Shown one piece after another: positions 15,248-23,354 of a stretch of DNA of 64,000 bases (within the stretch, counting starts at the first letter, position 1; every line of letters starts with the position of its first letter). Both the position numbers and the translations under genes were made by a program. The stretch is taken from contig NZ_QTSZ01000007.1 of the NCBI RefSeq assembly GCF_003730295.1, positions 1 to 64,000 of the forward strand. Reading direction: 5' to 3'. Source of the stretch: Ornithinibacillus gellani (GTDB lineage: Bacteria; Bacillota; Bacilli; Bacillales; Amphibacillaceae). Under the pieces are notes generated by a model that was given only the letters and a program-made list of their open reading frames with translations, searched no databases and was not told the DNA's origin.

Positions 15248-16960
15248 TTTCATTTGTACATTATGCAGCTGGGCAAAAATACCACCCTGCTTCAGCAGCT
15301 CTTCATGGGAGCCTTCCTCTGCAATTCCATCCTTGGTCACGACCATAATGCGATCGGCATTTTTAATGGTTGCGAGTCGATGGGCAATGACAAGGGTTGT
15401 CCTGTCCTTCGCAAGCTCTGTGAGTGCCTCTTGAATAATCATTTCTGTTTCGGTATCCAATGCGGATGTTGCTTCATCCAAAATTAAGATTGGCGGATTT
15501 TTTAAAAACATCCTTGCTATTGCAATACGTTGCTTTTGACCACCGGAAAGCTTCAGTCCACGTTCCCCAACCTGGGTTTCGTAGCCATCTGGCAGCTCTT
15601 CAATGAAATCAATGAGATGCGCACGACGAGCAGCCTCCTCAATCTCGGCATTTGTCGCATGGAGATTACCATAGGCGATATTTTCCCGCAATGTACCTGT
15701 AAATAGAAAGACATCCTGCTGCACAATACCAATTTGTTGTCGCAGTGAGCGCTTGGTCATATCGCGAACATCGATTCCATCAATGGAAATTTGTCCGCTA
15801 TCCACATCATAAAATCGTGGAATAAGCGATGAAATGGTTGTTTTTCCTGCCCCAGATGGTCCAACAAAGGCGATTGTTTCACCTGCATTGATATTGAAGG
15901 AAACATTCTTCAGTACAGGACCTTGTATTTTTTCATAGCCAAACGTTACCTTATGGAAGGAAATATATCCTTTCAAATGGTCTACATCTTTAGCGTCCTT
16001 TCGATCCACCACATCTGGATCAATGTTCAAAATATCGACGAATCGTTTAAAGCCTGCCATCCCTTTCGGATAGAGCTCCAGCAATGCGCTAATTTTTTCT
16101 ACTGGTCTAAACAGCACATTGACGTACAAAATAAACGCTACCAGCTCCCCGTATTTGAGATGACCATTAAAGGTGAGCCAAGCACCGACAACCAATACGA
16201 CGAGGACAATCAATCGCATCATCATATAAATATTGGAGTTAACGAAAGCCATGACCTTATAGGCCCCAACCTTCACCTTCCGAAAGCTGTAGTTATCCTT
16301 TGTAAAGCGTTCCATTTCAAAATCTTCATTTGTGAAAGATTGAACGACACGTGCACCGGAAACGGAATCCTCTACCCGACCGTTTACTTCGGCAATTTTT
16401 CCATACATTTTACGCCAAGCCTTGTTCATTTTAATATTGCTGTAAGCCATGAGCCAAACGAGAATTGGCACCACAATTAAGATAATAACAGAAAGCTGAA
16501 AATTAATATTGAACATGAGCAAAAAAGCCCCGACAAAGGTCATGATGGCAATGAAAAAATCCTCTGGTCCATGGTGAGCGAGCTCGCCAATATCGAATAA
16601 GTCATTGGTAATCCGACTCATGATATGACCCGTTTTCGTATTATCAAAAAAACGAAAGGATTGCTTTTGGACGTGGCCAAATAATTCCTGGCGCATATCA
16701 GTTTCAATGTTGACGCCAAGTTTATGTCCCCAATACGTCACCACATATTGAAGAAAAGTACTGAGCAGATAAACAAGCAAAAGTAAAATGCTCGTCATGA
16801 TAATCATATCCCAGTTGTTACCTGGCAGCAGATCATCGATAAACCATTGAACGGCAACTGGAAAGGCTAACTCCAGTAAAGCGACGATTACAGCGCAGGA
16901 AAAGTCAATGATAAATAAGCGGCGATGCGGCTTATAGTAGGAGAAAAAGCGTCGGATCAT
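15245..16960 (-). CDS. ABC exporter, fused permease and ATPase (YwjA/MsbA-like)
   Basis: A half-transporter of about 571 residues that would work as a homodimer to export lipids or drugs. Residues 1-310 hold six membrane helices. The ATPase follows, with Walker A GPSGAGKTT, Q-loop QQDVFLF, signature LSGGQKQR, Walker B ILILDEATSALD and switch IAHR. The start MIRRFFSYYKP at 16960 fits the B. subtilis YwjA N-terminus as I recall it; a GTG at 16972 touches the ribosome site and is unlikely. The substrate is unknown. Confidence 0.9.
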   Translation of the reverse strand: MIRRFFSYYKPHRRLFIIDFSCAVIVALLELAFPVAVQWFIDDLLPGNNWDMIIMTSILLLLVYLLSTFLQYVVTYWGHKLGVNIETDMRQELFGHVQKQSFRFFDNTKTGHIMSRITNDLFDIGELAHHGPEDFFIAIMTFVGAFLLMFNINFQLSVIILIVVPILVWLMAYSNIKMNKAWRKMYGKIAEVNGRVEDSVSGARVVQSFTNEDFEMERFTKDNYSFRKVKVGAYKVMAFVNSNIYMMMRLIVLVVLVVGAWLTFNGHLKYGELVAFILYVNVLFRPVEKISALLELYPKGMAGFKRFVDILNIDPDVVDRKDAKDVDHLKGYISFHKVTFGYEKIQGPVLKNVSFNINAGETIAFVGPSGAGKTTISSLIPRFYDVDSGQISIDGIDVRDMTKRSLRQQIGIVQQDVFLFTGTLRENIAYGNLHATNAEIEEAARRAHLIDFIEELPDGYETQVGERGLKLSGGQKQRIAIARMFLKNPPILILDEATSALDTETEMIIQEALTELAKDRTTLVIAHRLATIKNADRIMVVTKDGIAEEGSHEELLKQGGIFAQLHNVQMK

Positions 16961-17142
16961 TCGTATTTGCACTTCCTTCTTTATGTTCTAACCAGCTGCT
17001 GATGGTCAAGTATACAGAAAATTATATGTGTTCGCCTATACTTTAGCAACAAGAAGGCTCAAAGCACACATCTTTTAGGCATGGTAGCCAAGCCCGTGCA
17101 TATACATGCTATATAGCTTGTATGAAGAAAGGAGGCATTTCC

Positions 17143-17514
17143 ATGAAGCGACATCAGCGTTTCACCTGGCTATGCTATGGCATTGGCTATGTATTCATTG
17201 TTTCCGGCGCCATGAAGTTGTTAAATGAAAACTTTAAAACAACCTTTGCCGAGCTAGGTATCCCATTTCCAGCACTCATGCTATTTATCGTTGCCATCAC
17301 AGAAATCGCCTGTGGAGCTTTTATTGCCGGACAAATATATCTGAAGCAAGCCGTCGCACCATTAATTCTCATTCTGATTGCGGCCATTATTTTAACCAAA
17401 TTGCCATTAGTTTCTGCACCAGGAATTCTTGCCTTTGCATTCGAAGCAAGACTCGATATCATCCTCATTTTGGTCCTATTATTCATTCATCGTCATGCCA
17501 TACCGAATACGTAA
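17143..17514 (+). CDS. DoxX-like small membrane protein
   Basis: A 123-residue protein with four predicted membrane helices. GYVFIVSGAMKLLNENFKTTFAELGIPFPALMLFIVAITEIACGAF is the DoxX pattern (G..f...G..Kl). AAAGGAGG sits seven bases before the ATG at 17143. Family members are poorly characterised and linked to quinone or redox processes. Its TAA falls inside the first DnaA-box-like 9-mer of the downstream cluster. Confidence 0.75.
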   Translation: MKRHQRFTWLCYGIGYVFIVSGAMKLLNENFKTTFAELGIPFPALMLFIVAITEIACGAFIAGQIYLKQAVAPLILILIAAIILTKLPLVSAPGILAFAFEARLDIILILVLLFIHRHAIPNT

Positions 17515-17584
17515 TCCACAGTTTTTCCACAGAATTATACCAGTTTTTTGGACTTATCCCAATTTGTCCACAAAGTTATCCACA
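17512..17584. promoter_or_regulatory. DnaA-box cluster after the DoxX gene
   Basis: Four same-strand 9-mers in 73 bp are at or near TTATCCACA: TAATCCACA (17512), TTTTCCACA (17523), TTGTCCACA (17564) and a perfect TTATCCACA (17576). No promoter or gene start is nearby downstream on the plus strand. Confidence 0.5.
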
Positions 17585-17794
17585 TATGCACAAATGTTCG
17601 CAGATATTTTGTGTTTTCGACAAGATTCGCCTACTACATATCGATAGACCCTGTGTTCTATCCACCGTTTGTGTATAACTTTTCATTTCTGTGTATAACT
17701 TTACTGTTATAAACAGGCCAAAAGCTTGAAAATGGACATTTTTTAGGTAATTCTCCACAGCCTTGGCACCCGCCAAGTTGGGGAAATCATATAG

Positions 17795-17824
17795 TGGTTG
17801 GAATCGGTGCACTGATTCCAACCA
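17795..17824. repeat. Stem-loop at the left edge of locus 3
   Basis: TGGTTGGAATC and GATTCCAACCA pair around an eight-base loop; TTTTTTT follows eleven bases later. It contains the GGAATC core shared with the other hairpins. Confidence 0.7.
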
Positions 17825-17905
17825 CATTGGCATTTTTTTGGGTACACATGTCTATTCGGTAGGAATCGGTGACCGATTCCATCCTTTTTTATAAATGATT
17901 TGTGC

Positions 17906-18074
17906 GCGCGAGTTGGGCTGGTTAGTGCTCGAGTTGGTACGGTTGGTGCTCGACTTATACTGGGTGACGCGCGACTTTACACGTTCGGTGCTCGACTTCT
18001 GTCCGGTGGTGCGCGACTTTACTCGATTGACGCTCGACTTCCTCCCCTTGGCGCGCGACTTTACAGAATGACTA
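17906..18074. repeat. 21-bp array, GCGCGAC/GCTCGAC type (locus 3, first)
   Basis: Eight units opening alternately GCGCGA and GCTCGA. The last unit and its flank (TTTACAGAATGACTAGG, then TTTAAAT) are repeated almost unchanged at the end of the third array, which shows block duplication. Confidence 0.85.
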
Positions 18075-18132
18075 GGATTTAAATGGATTAAAGGTTGTAA
18101 ATCGGCATCAGCCGATTTCTTCCCTCTTGATG

Positions 18133-18279
18133 CATGCGACTTATGGACAAAGGTATGCGACTTTCGATCAAACCTATGCGAGATGAATGCTGGGGCATGC
18201 GACTTTGAGCTAAAGGTATGCGAGTGGATGGCTTAGTCATGCGGGTTCTACCCAAACCCATGCGAGTTTCTGCCCAAAT
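18133..18279. repeat. 21-bp array, ATGCGAC type (locus 3, second)
   Basis: Seven units opening CATGCGA or TATGCGA (one CATGCGG). The text between openings is more diverged from loci 1 and 2 than those are from each other. Confidence 0.8.
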
Positions 18280-18361
18280 TGGGTGATGAAATCTTTTAAA
18301 TGAAATGTTGTTGGAATCGGTACACCGATTCCTTCGTTTTAAGTTTTCTTTGGCTCGGGCT

Positions 18362-18570
18362 ACGCGACTTATAGTAGTTGATGCCCGACTTTCAACCAGT
18401 GACGCGCGACTTCACACGTTTGATGCCCGACTTTCAACCGGTGACGCGCGACTTCACACGTTTGACGCTCGACTTCTGCCCGGTGACGGCGACTTCACAC
18501 GTTCGGCGCTCGACTTCTGCCCGGCGACGCGCGACTATACCCGATTGGCGCGCGACTTTACAGTATGACT
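18362..18570. repeat. 21-bp array, GCGCGAC/GCCCGAC type (locus 3, third)
   Basis: Ten units opening GCGCGAC, GCCCGAC or GCTCGAC. Consecutive pairs (GCGCGACTTCACACGTTTGA plus GCCCGACTTTCAACC) recur as 42-bp doublets, so expansion has happened two units at a time. One unit has lost a base. Confidence 0.85.
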
Positions 18571-18704
18571 AGGATTTAAATAGATCAAAGGTTGTTGAAA
18601 TCGGCATCAGCCGATTTCTACCCTCCAGATTCACCGCCTCGCACAAGTTCCAATCAATCCTTTGGAATCGGTATGCCGATTCCATCCTTTCCTCCGTAAA
18701 TACA

Positions 18705-18731
18705 AAACGGTTTCCGCTTGGGAAACCGTTT
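18705..18731 (-). terminator. Terminator of the wal operon
   Basis: AAACGGTTTCC and GGAAACCGTTT pair with a five-base loop. On the minus strand TTTTGTATTT follows. It lies beyond the tandem 154-bp repeat, so the htrC transcript would include that repeat. Confidence 0.7.
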
Positions 18732-18742
18732 CTTCTAAGAGT

Positions 18743-19051
18743 CACTTTATCACAGATTAACTGGCTGTAAGACCCCCACTCCAAGAGTTTTTGTTGATAA
18801 CAAGAACAGTAAGTAGGGGATCAACAGCCAGTAAAGACCTGATTGGTTCAACTAACAATCAGTGGGAAGTGTGAAAATCCCCACTGATTGAAGTTTCACT
18901 TTATCACAGATTAACTGGCTGTAAGACCCCCACTCCAAGAGTTTTTGTTGATAACAAGAACAGTAAGTAGGGGATCATTAGCCAGTAAAGGCCTGATTCG
19001 TTCAACTAACAATCAGTGGGGAAGTGCGAAAATCCCCACTGATTGAAATTT
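18743..19051. repeat. Tandem pair of a structured ~154-bp repeat
   Basis: Copy 1 is 18743-18896 and copy 2 is 18897-19051, with about nine differences. Each contains nested complementary arms: CTGGCTGT/ACAGCCAG (weakened in copy 2), CCCCACT/AGTAGGGG, CTGATTG/CAATCAG and a long CAATCAGTGGGG/CCCCACTGATTG stem. The last two compete for the same CAATCAG segment. The pair abuts the htrC stop codon. It may derive from a small inverted-repeat element or encode structured RNA; I do not recognise it. Confidence 0.8.
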
Positions 19052-19055
19052 CACT

Positions 19056-20258
19056 TTACTTTTGTTCGCCGAGTTTGATGGTGATGGTGTTTTTCTTGCC
19101 TTCTCGGTAGAAGGTGACGTCAACGTTATCGCCGACTTTTTTATCCTGGAATAGGACTTTGCGTAGTTCGACGGTATCGATGATTTCTTTGCCGTCCAGG
19201 GCTGTGATCACGTCGAGGCGCTGGAGTCCTGCTTGGTCTGCTGGTGACATCGTTTCGACGCTCCAGATGTAGACGCCGCCTTTTACATTATTTGGTAGCT
19301 TTAATGTATTAGTCCATTCGGTTTGTGGTACATCATCCAAGGAATAGATTTCTACGCCGAGATAGGCTCTGGTCACTTTGCCGGATTTCTCCAGCTCTTC
19401 GATAACGGGACGAGCGCTGTCGATTGGGATCGAGAATCCGATACCTTCTACGGCTGTCTCGTTGATTTTCATCGAGTTGATTCCGATAAGCTGGCCTTCC
19501 ATATTGATGAGGGCGCCACCACTATTTCCTGGGTTGATGGCGGCATCTGTTTGGATGACTTCAGCTTGCCAATCCGGGCGTCCATCTCCATTAAAATCCT
19601 GTGGAATCGTTCGTTGAGTTCCACTAATGATGCCTTGGGTTACAGAACCGGCAAACATATGCCCCAATGGGTTTCCAATTGCAATGACAGGCTCGCCAAC
19701 CTTTAGCTTGCTGGAAGTGCCCATTTCAATTGTTTTTTCGATATCGCCTGCATTTAAGCGGAGAACAGCAAGGTCAGAGAATAAATCTCCTCCCAAGAGG
19801 CGTGCTTTTAAATGGGTGTCGTCAAACAGCACCACTTCTACCTCATCCGCTCCCTCAATAACATGGTAGTTGGTCACGACATAGGCGTATTTATCATCTT
19901 GCTTATAAATGACGCCTGAGCCCGTCCCCTGCTCTTCCTCACTCGATTGGTCCCAGAAGTTTGACTGCATGCGCAGGTTGGAGACACCGACAACTGCTGG
20001 TGATACCTCTTCGACCACATCTGTTACTTTTGTAGAAATATCTACGTTTACCGTATGGCCCACACCTGTATCATCCTTTTTCGTGATACTGGCGGAATCA
20101 TCGTCCTGCTGATTGGTAGCCTGATTCTTGTCCATGACAGCTGGTACAACAAGTGTTGTCAGTAGTATACCGATAATGACACCTAATAAAATTGGGATGA
20201 GCCAGCCGCTTTTCTTTTGTCTTCGATGGTTCGGCGGCAAATCATTATAGTAGCCCAT
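19056..20258 (-). CDS. htrC: Membrane-anchored HtrA-type serine protease
   Basis: A 400-residue quality-control protease of the cell surface and last gene of the wal operon. A cytoplasmic N-terminus is followed by one membrane helix (about 19-40), the trypsin-like domain with catalytic H132 (TNYHVIEG), D162 (FSDLAVLR) and S246 (NPGNSGGAL), and a C-terminal PDZ domain from about 300 (GGVYIWSVETMSPADQAGLQRLDVI). All triad residues are present. It is the HtrC/YyxA relative found after walJ in bacilli. Here the usual next gene, rlmH, is displaced by 13.6 kb. Confidence 0.95.
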   Translation of the reverse strand: MGYYNDLPPNHRRQKKSGWLIPILLGVIIGILLTTLVVPAVMDKNQATNQQDDDSASITKKDDTGVGHTVNVDISTKVTDVVEEVSPAVVGVSNLRMQSNFWDQSSEEEQGTGSGVIYKQDDKYAYVVTNYHVIEGADEVEVVLFDDTHLKARLLGGDLFSDLAVLRLNAGDIEKTIEMGTSSKLKVGEPVIAIGNPLGHMFAGSVTQGIISGTQRTIPQDFNGDGRPDWQAEVIQTDAAINPGNSGGALINMEGQLIGINSMKINETAVEGIGFSIPIDSARPVIEELEKSGKVTRAYLGVEIYSLDDVPQTEWTNTLKLPNNVKGGVYIWSVETMSPADQAGLQRLDVITALDGKEIIDTVELRKVLFQDKKVGDNVDVTFYREGKKNTITIKLGEQK

Positions 20259-20334
20259 AGTCGTCCCCCTTCTTTTATTCGATTACATCCAAAGTATTCC
20301 CTAGCGTCCATGAAACTATCAAATAAAAAGCAAA

Positions 20335-21120
20335 TTAACCAACATCATATAAAGGTGTTGCCTTTTGAGGATCTGTATCATGTAATTCCATTTGAATCCC
20401 ACGCTCTTGCAAAATTTGATCCACAGACATGCGCGCGAGATCCTTCATATTATTATCCTGACTTAGATGTGCTAAGTAGATTCGCTTCGTTTGATTGCCG
20501 ATAATGTCTGCAAGCGCCAGCCCGCAATCCTCATTGGATACGTGGCCGGAATCACCAAGAATACGGCGCTTCACACTCCATGGGTACCGTCCCATTCGCA
20601 GCATATCTACATCATGATTCGCTTCAAATATATACGCATCTGCTTGCTCGACGGTTTTTTTAATCCGCTCCGATACATAACCAAGATCGGTTACAAGTGC
20701 TACTTTTTTGCCGTTTTTATGGAAGGTGTAAAACATTGGCTCTGCCGCATCATGGGAGACCCCAAAGGATTCCACGTCAAGATCGCCAAATGTTTTTACT
20801 TCGCCCATTTCAAAATGGAACTTCTGATCTGTGGTGAGCTTGCCGAGTGATCCTTCCATTGCGCGCCAGGTTTTATCATTGGCATAAATGGGCAGGTTAT
20901 ACTTCCGGGCAGCAATACCAAGCCCTTTGATATGGTCACTATGCTCATGGGTCACGAGAATGCCAGATAGGGTCTGTGGGTCGATTTGCACCTGCTGGAA
21001 TAGCTTGTCCAACTGTTTCCCGCTCAGGCCCGCATCCACGAGCAATCGATTATCACCTGATTCGATATAAAAAGCATTCCCTGTGCTTCCGGATGCCAAT
21101 ACGCTAAACCGCATCGTCAT
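20335..21120 (-). CDS. walJ: WalJ metallo-beta-lactamase-fold hydrolase
   Basis: A 261-residue cytoplasmic MBL-fold protein (YycJ/VicX) encoded with the WalRK two-component system. The metal site T-H58-E-H60-S-D62-H63 is intact, and the N-terminus [16 protein letters not shown] is diagnostic. A nuclease-type activity and a link to replication and wall coordination have been proposed for the family. The ATG directly follows the walI stop (TAA-ATG). A second ATG two codons in has better spacing to GGAGGAG, so the exact start is open. Confidence 0.95.
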   Translation of the reverse strand: MTMRFSVLASGSTGNAFYIESGDNRLLVDAGLSGKQLDKLFQQVQIDPQTLSGILVTHEHSDHIKGLGIAARKYNLPIYANDKTWRAMEGSLGKLTTDQKFHFEMGEVKTFGDLDVESFGVSHDAAEPMFYTFHKNGKKVALVTDLGYVSERIKKTVEQADAYIFEANHDVDMLRMGRYPWSVKRRILGDSGHVSNEDCGLALADIIGNQTKRIYLAHLSQDNNMKDLARMSVDQILQERGIQMELHDTDPQKATPLYDVG

Positions 21121-22050
21121 TTACTCCTCCCCCTGATTCACTGTATCTAATTTATTCTTTAATTGATTCCATAAATTCTTTTTCGCTTCATCATCCTGAA
21201 TCAATGGAAAAATCCGATCCAAGTATTTATCAATCGTATCATAGACAAACTTATCATCTTCACTCGAGAAGACAAAGCCTTCAATCGCATTGACGAAATA
21301 ATTACGCTCGCCATTCACAGTTACCTTCCACGTCGGCACAAATACTTGCACCCCATCTGGGAGCGGAATTCTTGTATGGTAACCAATTTTTATTTTCGTT
21401 ACCTCTTCACCAGCATTCAATTGGTTCGATTGGTAAAGGGTTTCTACCGCGCGAATGGGCTTGATCAACGACTTCTTATCCTCTTGATCATGCTCCTCTG
21501 CCTCCCCGAGCATTGTCTGGGTATAGAAGGCTATCTCATTTTTTTCATTCAAAAATAACATGAGCATGCCGTTGCGATTAAAGTAAACAGGTCGGTCATT
21601 TTTTCGCTGAAACAGCACGATGGCATTATACTCCTCGTTAGTATCCCAAACCTCATATTCTTCCGGATACAGAACGATATTTTTCAATAGTTCCTTTAAA
21701 CCGTCATTGTTTATGTTCTCTGGAATCTTTACCGGCTTATCCAGCTCTGCGATGATAAAGTTATCATCGACAATCATGACTTCCTGCTTCGTTAATTGGT
21801 TCAGAAGCTTCTTATCTTCCTTATCAAACACCTTTTGTTTAACCGATAAGAAGGATTCATCCTCTGGAACCTCCGGCAGCTCCTTGATGGAGATATTCTC
21901 TGATTCCAATGTCTGTTCAATTGGCGCTGTCTGTCTTTCGATAACACCAATATCTGCTTCCTTTTGCTTATCAATAAATAAAAATAATAAATAGACATCG
22001 AGGACAAGGAAGCAGAGGATAAATAATGTTTTAATTTGGCTCCATTGCAT
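21121..22050 (-). CDS. walI: WalI, regulator of the WalK kinase
   Basis: A 309-residue protein with one N-terminal membrane helix (about 7-26, TLFILCFLVLDVYLLFLFI) and an extracytoplasmic YycI domain. With WalH it contacts WalK through the membrane and lowers its kinase activity in B. subtilis. It starts two bases after walH and abuts walJ, within the co-transcribed walRKHIJ-htrC unit. The sequence is complete. Confidence 0.93.
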   Translation of the reverse strand: MQWSQIKTLFILCFLVLDVYLLFLFIDKQKEADIGVIERQTAPIEQTLESENISIKELPEVPEDESFLSVKQKVFDKEDKKLLNQLTKQEVMIVDDNFIIAELDKPVKIPENINNDGLKELLKNIVLYPEEYEVWDTNEEYNAIVLFQRKNDRPVYFNRNGMLMLFLNEKNEIAFYTQTMLGEAEEHDQEDKKSLIKPIRAVETLYQSNQLNAGEEVTKIKIGYHTRIPLPDGVQVFVPTWKVTVNGERNYFVNAIEGFVFSSEDDKFVYDTIDKYLDRIFPLIQDDEAKKNLWNQLKNKLDTVNQGEE

Positions 22051-22052
22051 CC

Positions 22053-23354
22053 TTATTCCACCCCTCGATCCATATAGTCATCGCTAATATTGATTTCTTT
22101 CCAATTGCCGTTGTATTTCATATACCAGGCAGGCTGCAACGTGTAATTATACAATGTACTGTCCTCATGATTGAGTCGATAGCCGATCTGAATATCGGAA
22201 ATGAGCTCTGGCGTATACTTGTCATTTTCCTCGATAAATTCAATGACCTCATGACCAGATGGCAATACGTCCTGTGTCCCTTCAAAGGAATAATTCAAGC
22301 TGAATAACGGACGATCATATAAAGACAGCTCCTGGTTGACCCAGGTTTGGTCAATCGTCGTAATATCATTACTGCTAAAGACCGGATACCCCTCATAATG
22401 CATGCGATAAGATATTTGCTGCAACGGTGTATTTAATTTTTCCAGACGATATTCATTTGCCTTCCAGCCCTTGAACTCGTTAATATTCAAAATGCTTCGA
22501 TCCAATAAACTGACCGCATCCAGTTGCTCCGTTCCAGCTTGTATCGGATTATAAAATTCCATATGCCGTGATTCCTGGAATATCGTTAATCCACGCTGCC
22601 CGTCTGTGTAATATACTTCATTCACATTCGGTGACACATTTCTTCGTGCGGATTGCGGATTATTAAATAGCGCATTGACAATCGAACGCGCGGGAATCGT
22701 ATTGATTGTCACTGGCCTGCGGATCATCTTCACCGCTTCCATTGGAATAAATAGCGGTTTTTCTGCTACATCATAGCGAACATAATCCACCAGCTTCTCC
22801 CGATCATTCATATAGTTTTGGATGAGCTGAAATTTCGTCGCATTATTAACGGTCGCGGTGACCCGTTTCTGCCCATCTGTCGACATCACTTGAAGCTGCA
22901 AGGTGGAACGAACCGTATCTAATGTGATATATATCGTATCAAATTGCCACGTTGGGAATTCCACATCCTCCAAGGAGGTCAAACTAGACAAAACCTCTAA
23001 TGGCAACGCATCTGAAAAACGAATGATCACCTGTTCATTATTCGTTGGCGGCTTGGATACCGGTCCGACTTGGAAATTCTCCAAATGCCAGGATTGCATA
23101 TCATGATACAGGGATTCCATTAGCTTTGGGTTACTAAAACCATAATAATTGGAACCCTGTTTAAAAACAAAGGTGGACGGCTTAATGATTTCTTTCTTGG
23201 ATAAAACTTCTCCGCCAAAATCAATTTCATCCAAGTAATCCGAGTCACTTAAATAATCATAGCGCGGATTATAATTCCATAAGCTAAAGGTTAGCAGGAG
23301 GCTTAGCCCAACTAAAATACATAATATATACGTCTTGATTACTTCAAAATTCAT
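22053..23354 (-). CDS. walH: WalH, regulator of the WalK kinase
   Basis: A 433-residue YycH-family protein. A membrane helix near residues 7-26 is followed by a long extracytoplasmic region of mixed strands and helices. Together with WalI it forms the membrane complex that controls WalK. Its ATG overlaps the walK stop by four bases, so translation is coupled. Order and size are as in B. subtilis. Confidence 0.93.
   Translation of the reverse strand: MNFEVIKTYILCILVGLSLLLTFSLWNYNPRYDYLSDSDYLDEIDFGGEVLSKKEIIKPSTFVFKQGSNYYGFSNPKLMESLYHDMQSWHLENFQVGPVSKPPTNNEQVIIRFSDALPLEVLSSLTSLEDVEFPTWQFDTIYITLDTVRSTLQLQVMSTDGQKRVTATVNNATKFQLIQNYMNDREKLVDYVRYDVAEKPLFIPMEAVKMIRRPVTINTIPARSIVNALFNNPQSARRNVSPNVNEVYYTDGQRGLTIFQESRHMEFYNPIQAGTEQLDAVSLLDRSILNINEFKGWKANEYRLEKLNTPLQQISYRMHYEGYPVFSSNDITTIDQTWVNQELSLYDRPLFSLNYSFEGTQDVLPSGHEVIEFIEENDKYTPELISDIQIGYRLNHEDSTLYNYTLQPAWYMKYNGNWKEINISDDYMDRGVE

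Larger units (their letters stand above)
17862..18683. repeat. Stem-loops of locus 3
   Basis: Five further hairpins are present: GGAATCGGT/ACCGATTCC (17862-17880), AAATCGGC/GCCGATTT (18099-18118), GGAATCGGT/ACCGATTCC (18313-18332), GAAATCGGC/GCCGATTTC (18597-18618) and GGAATCGG/CCGATTCC (18664-18683). They separate the three arrays of this locus. Confidence 0.85.

Noticed and set aside
17900-18572. Frames in locus 3 and a possible CRISPR array
   Set aside because: Units are 21 bp without unique spacers of constant length and without cas genes, so it is neither CRISPR nor coding.
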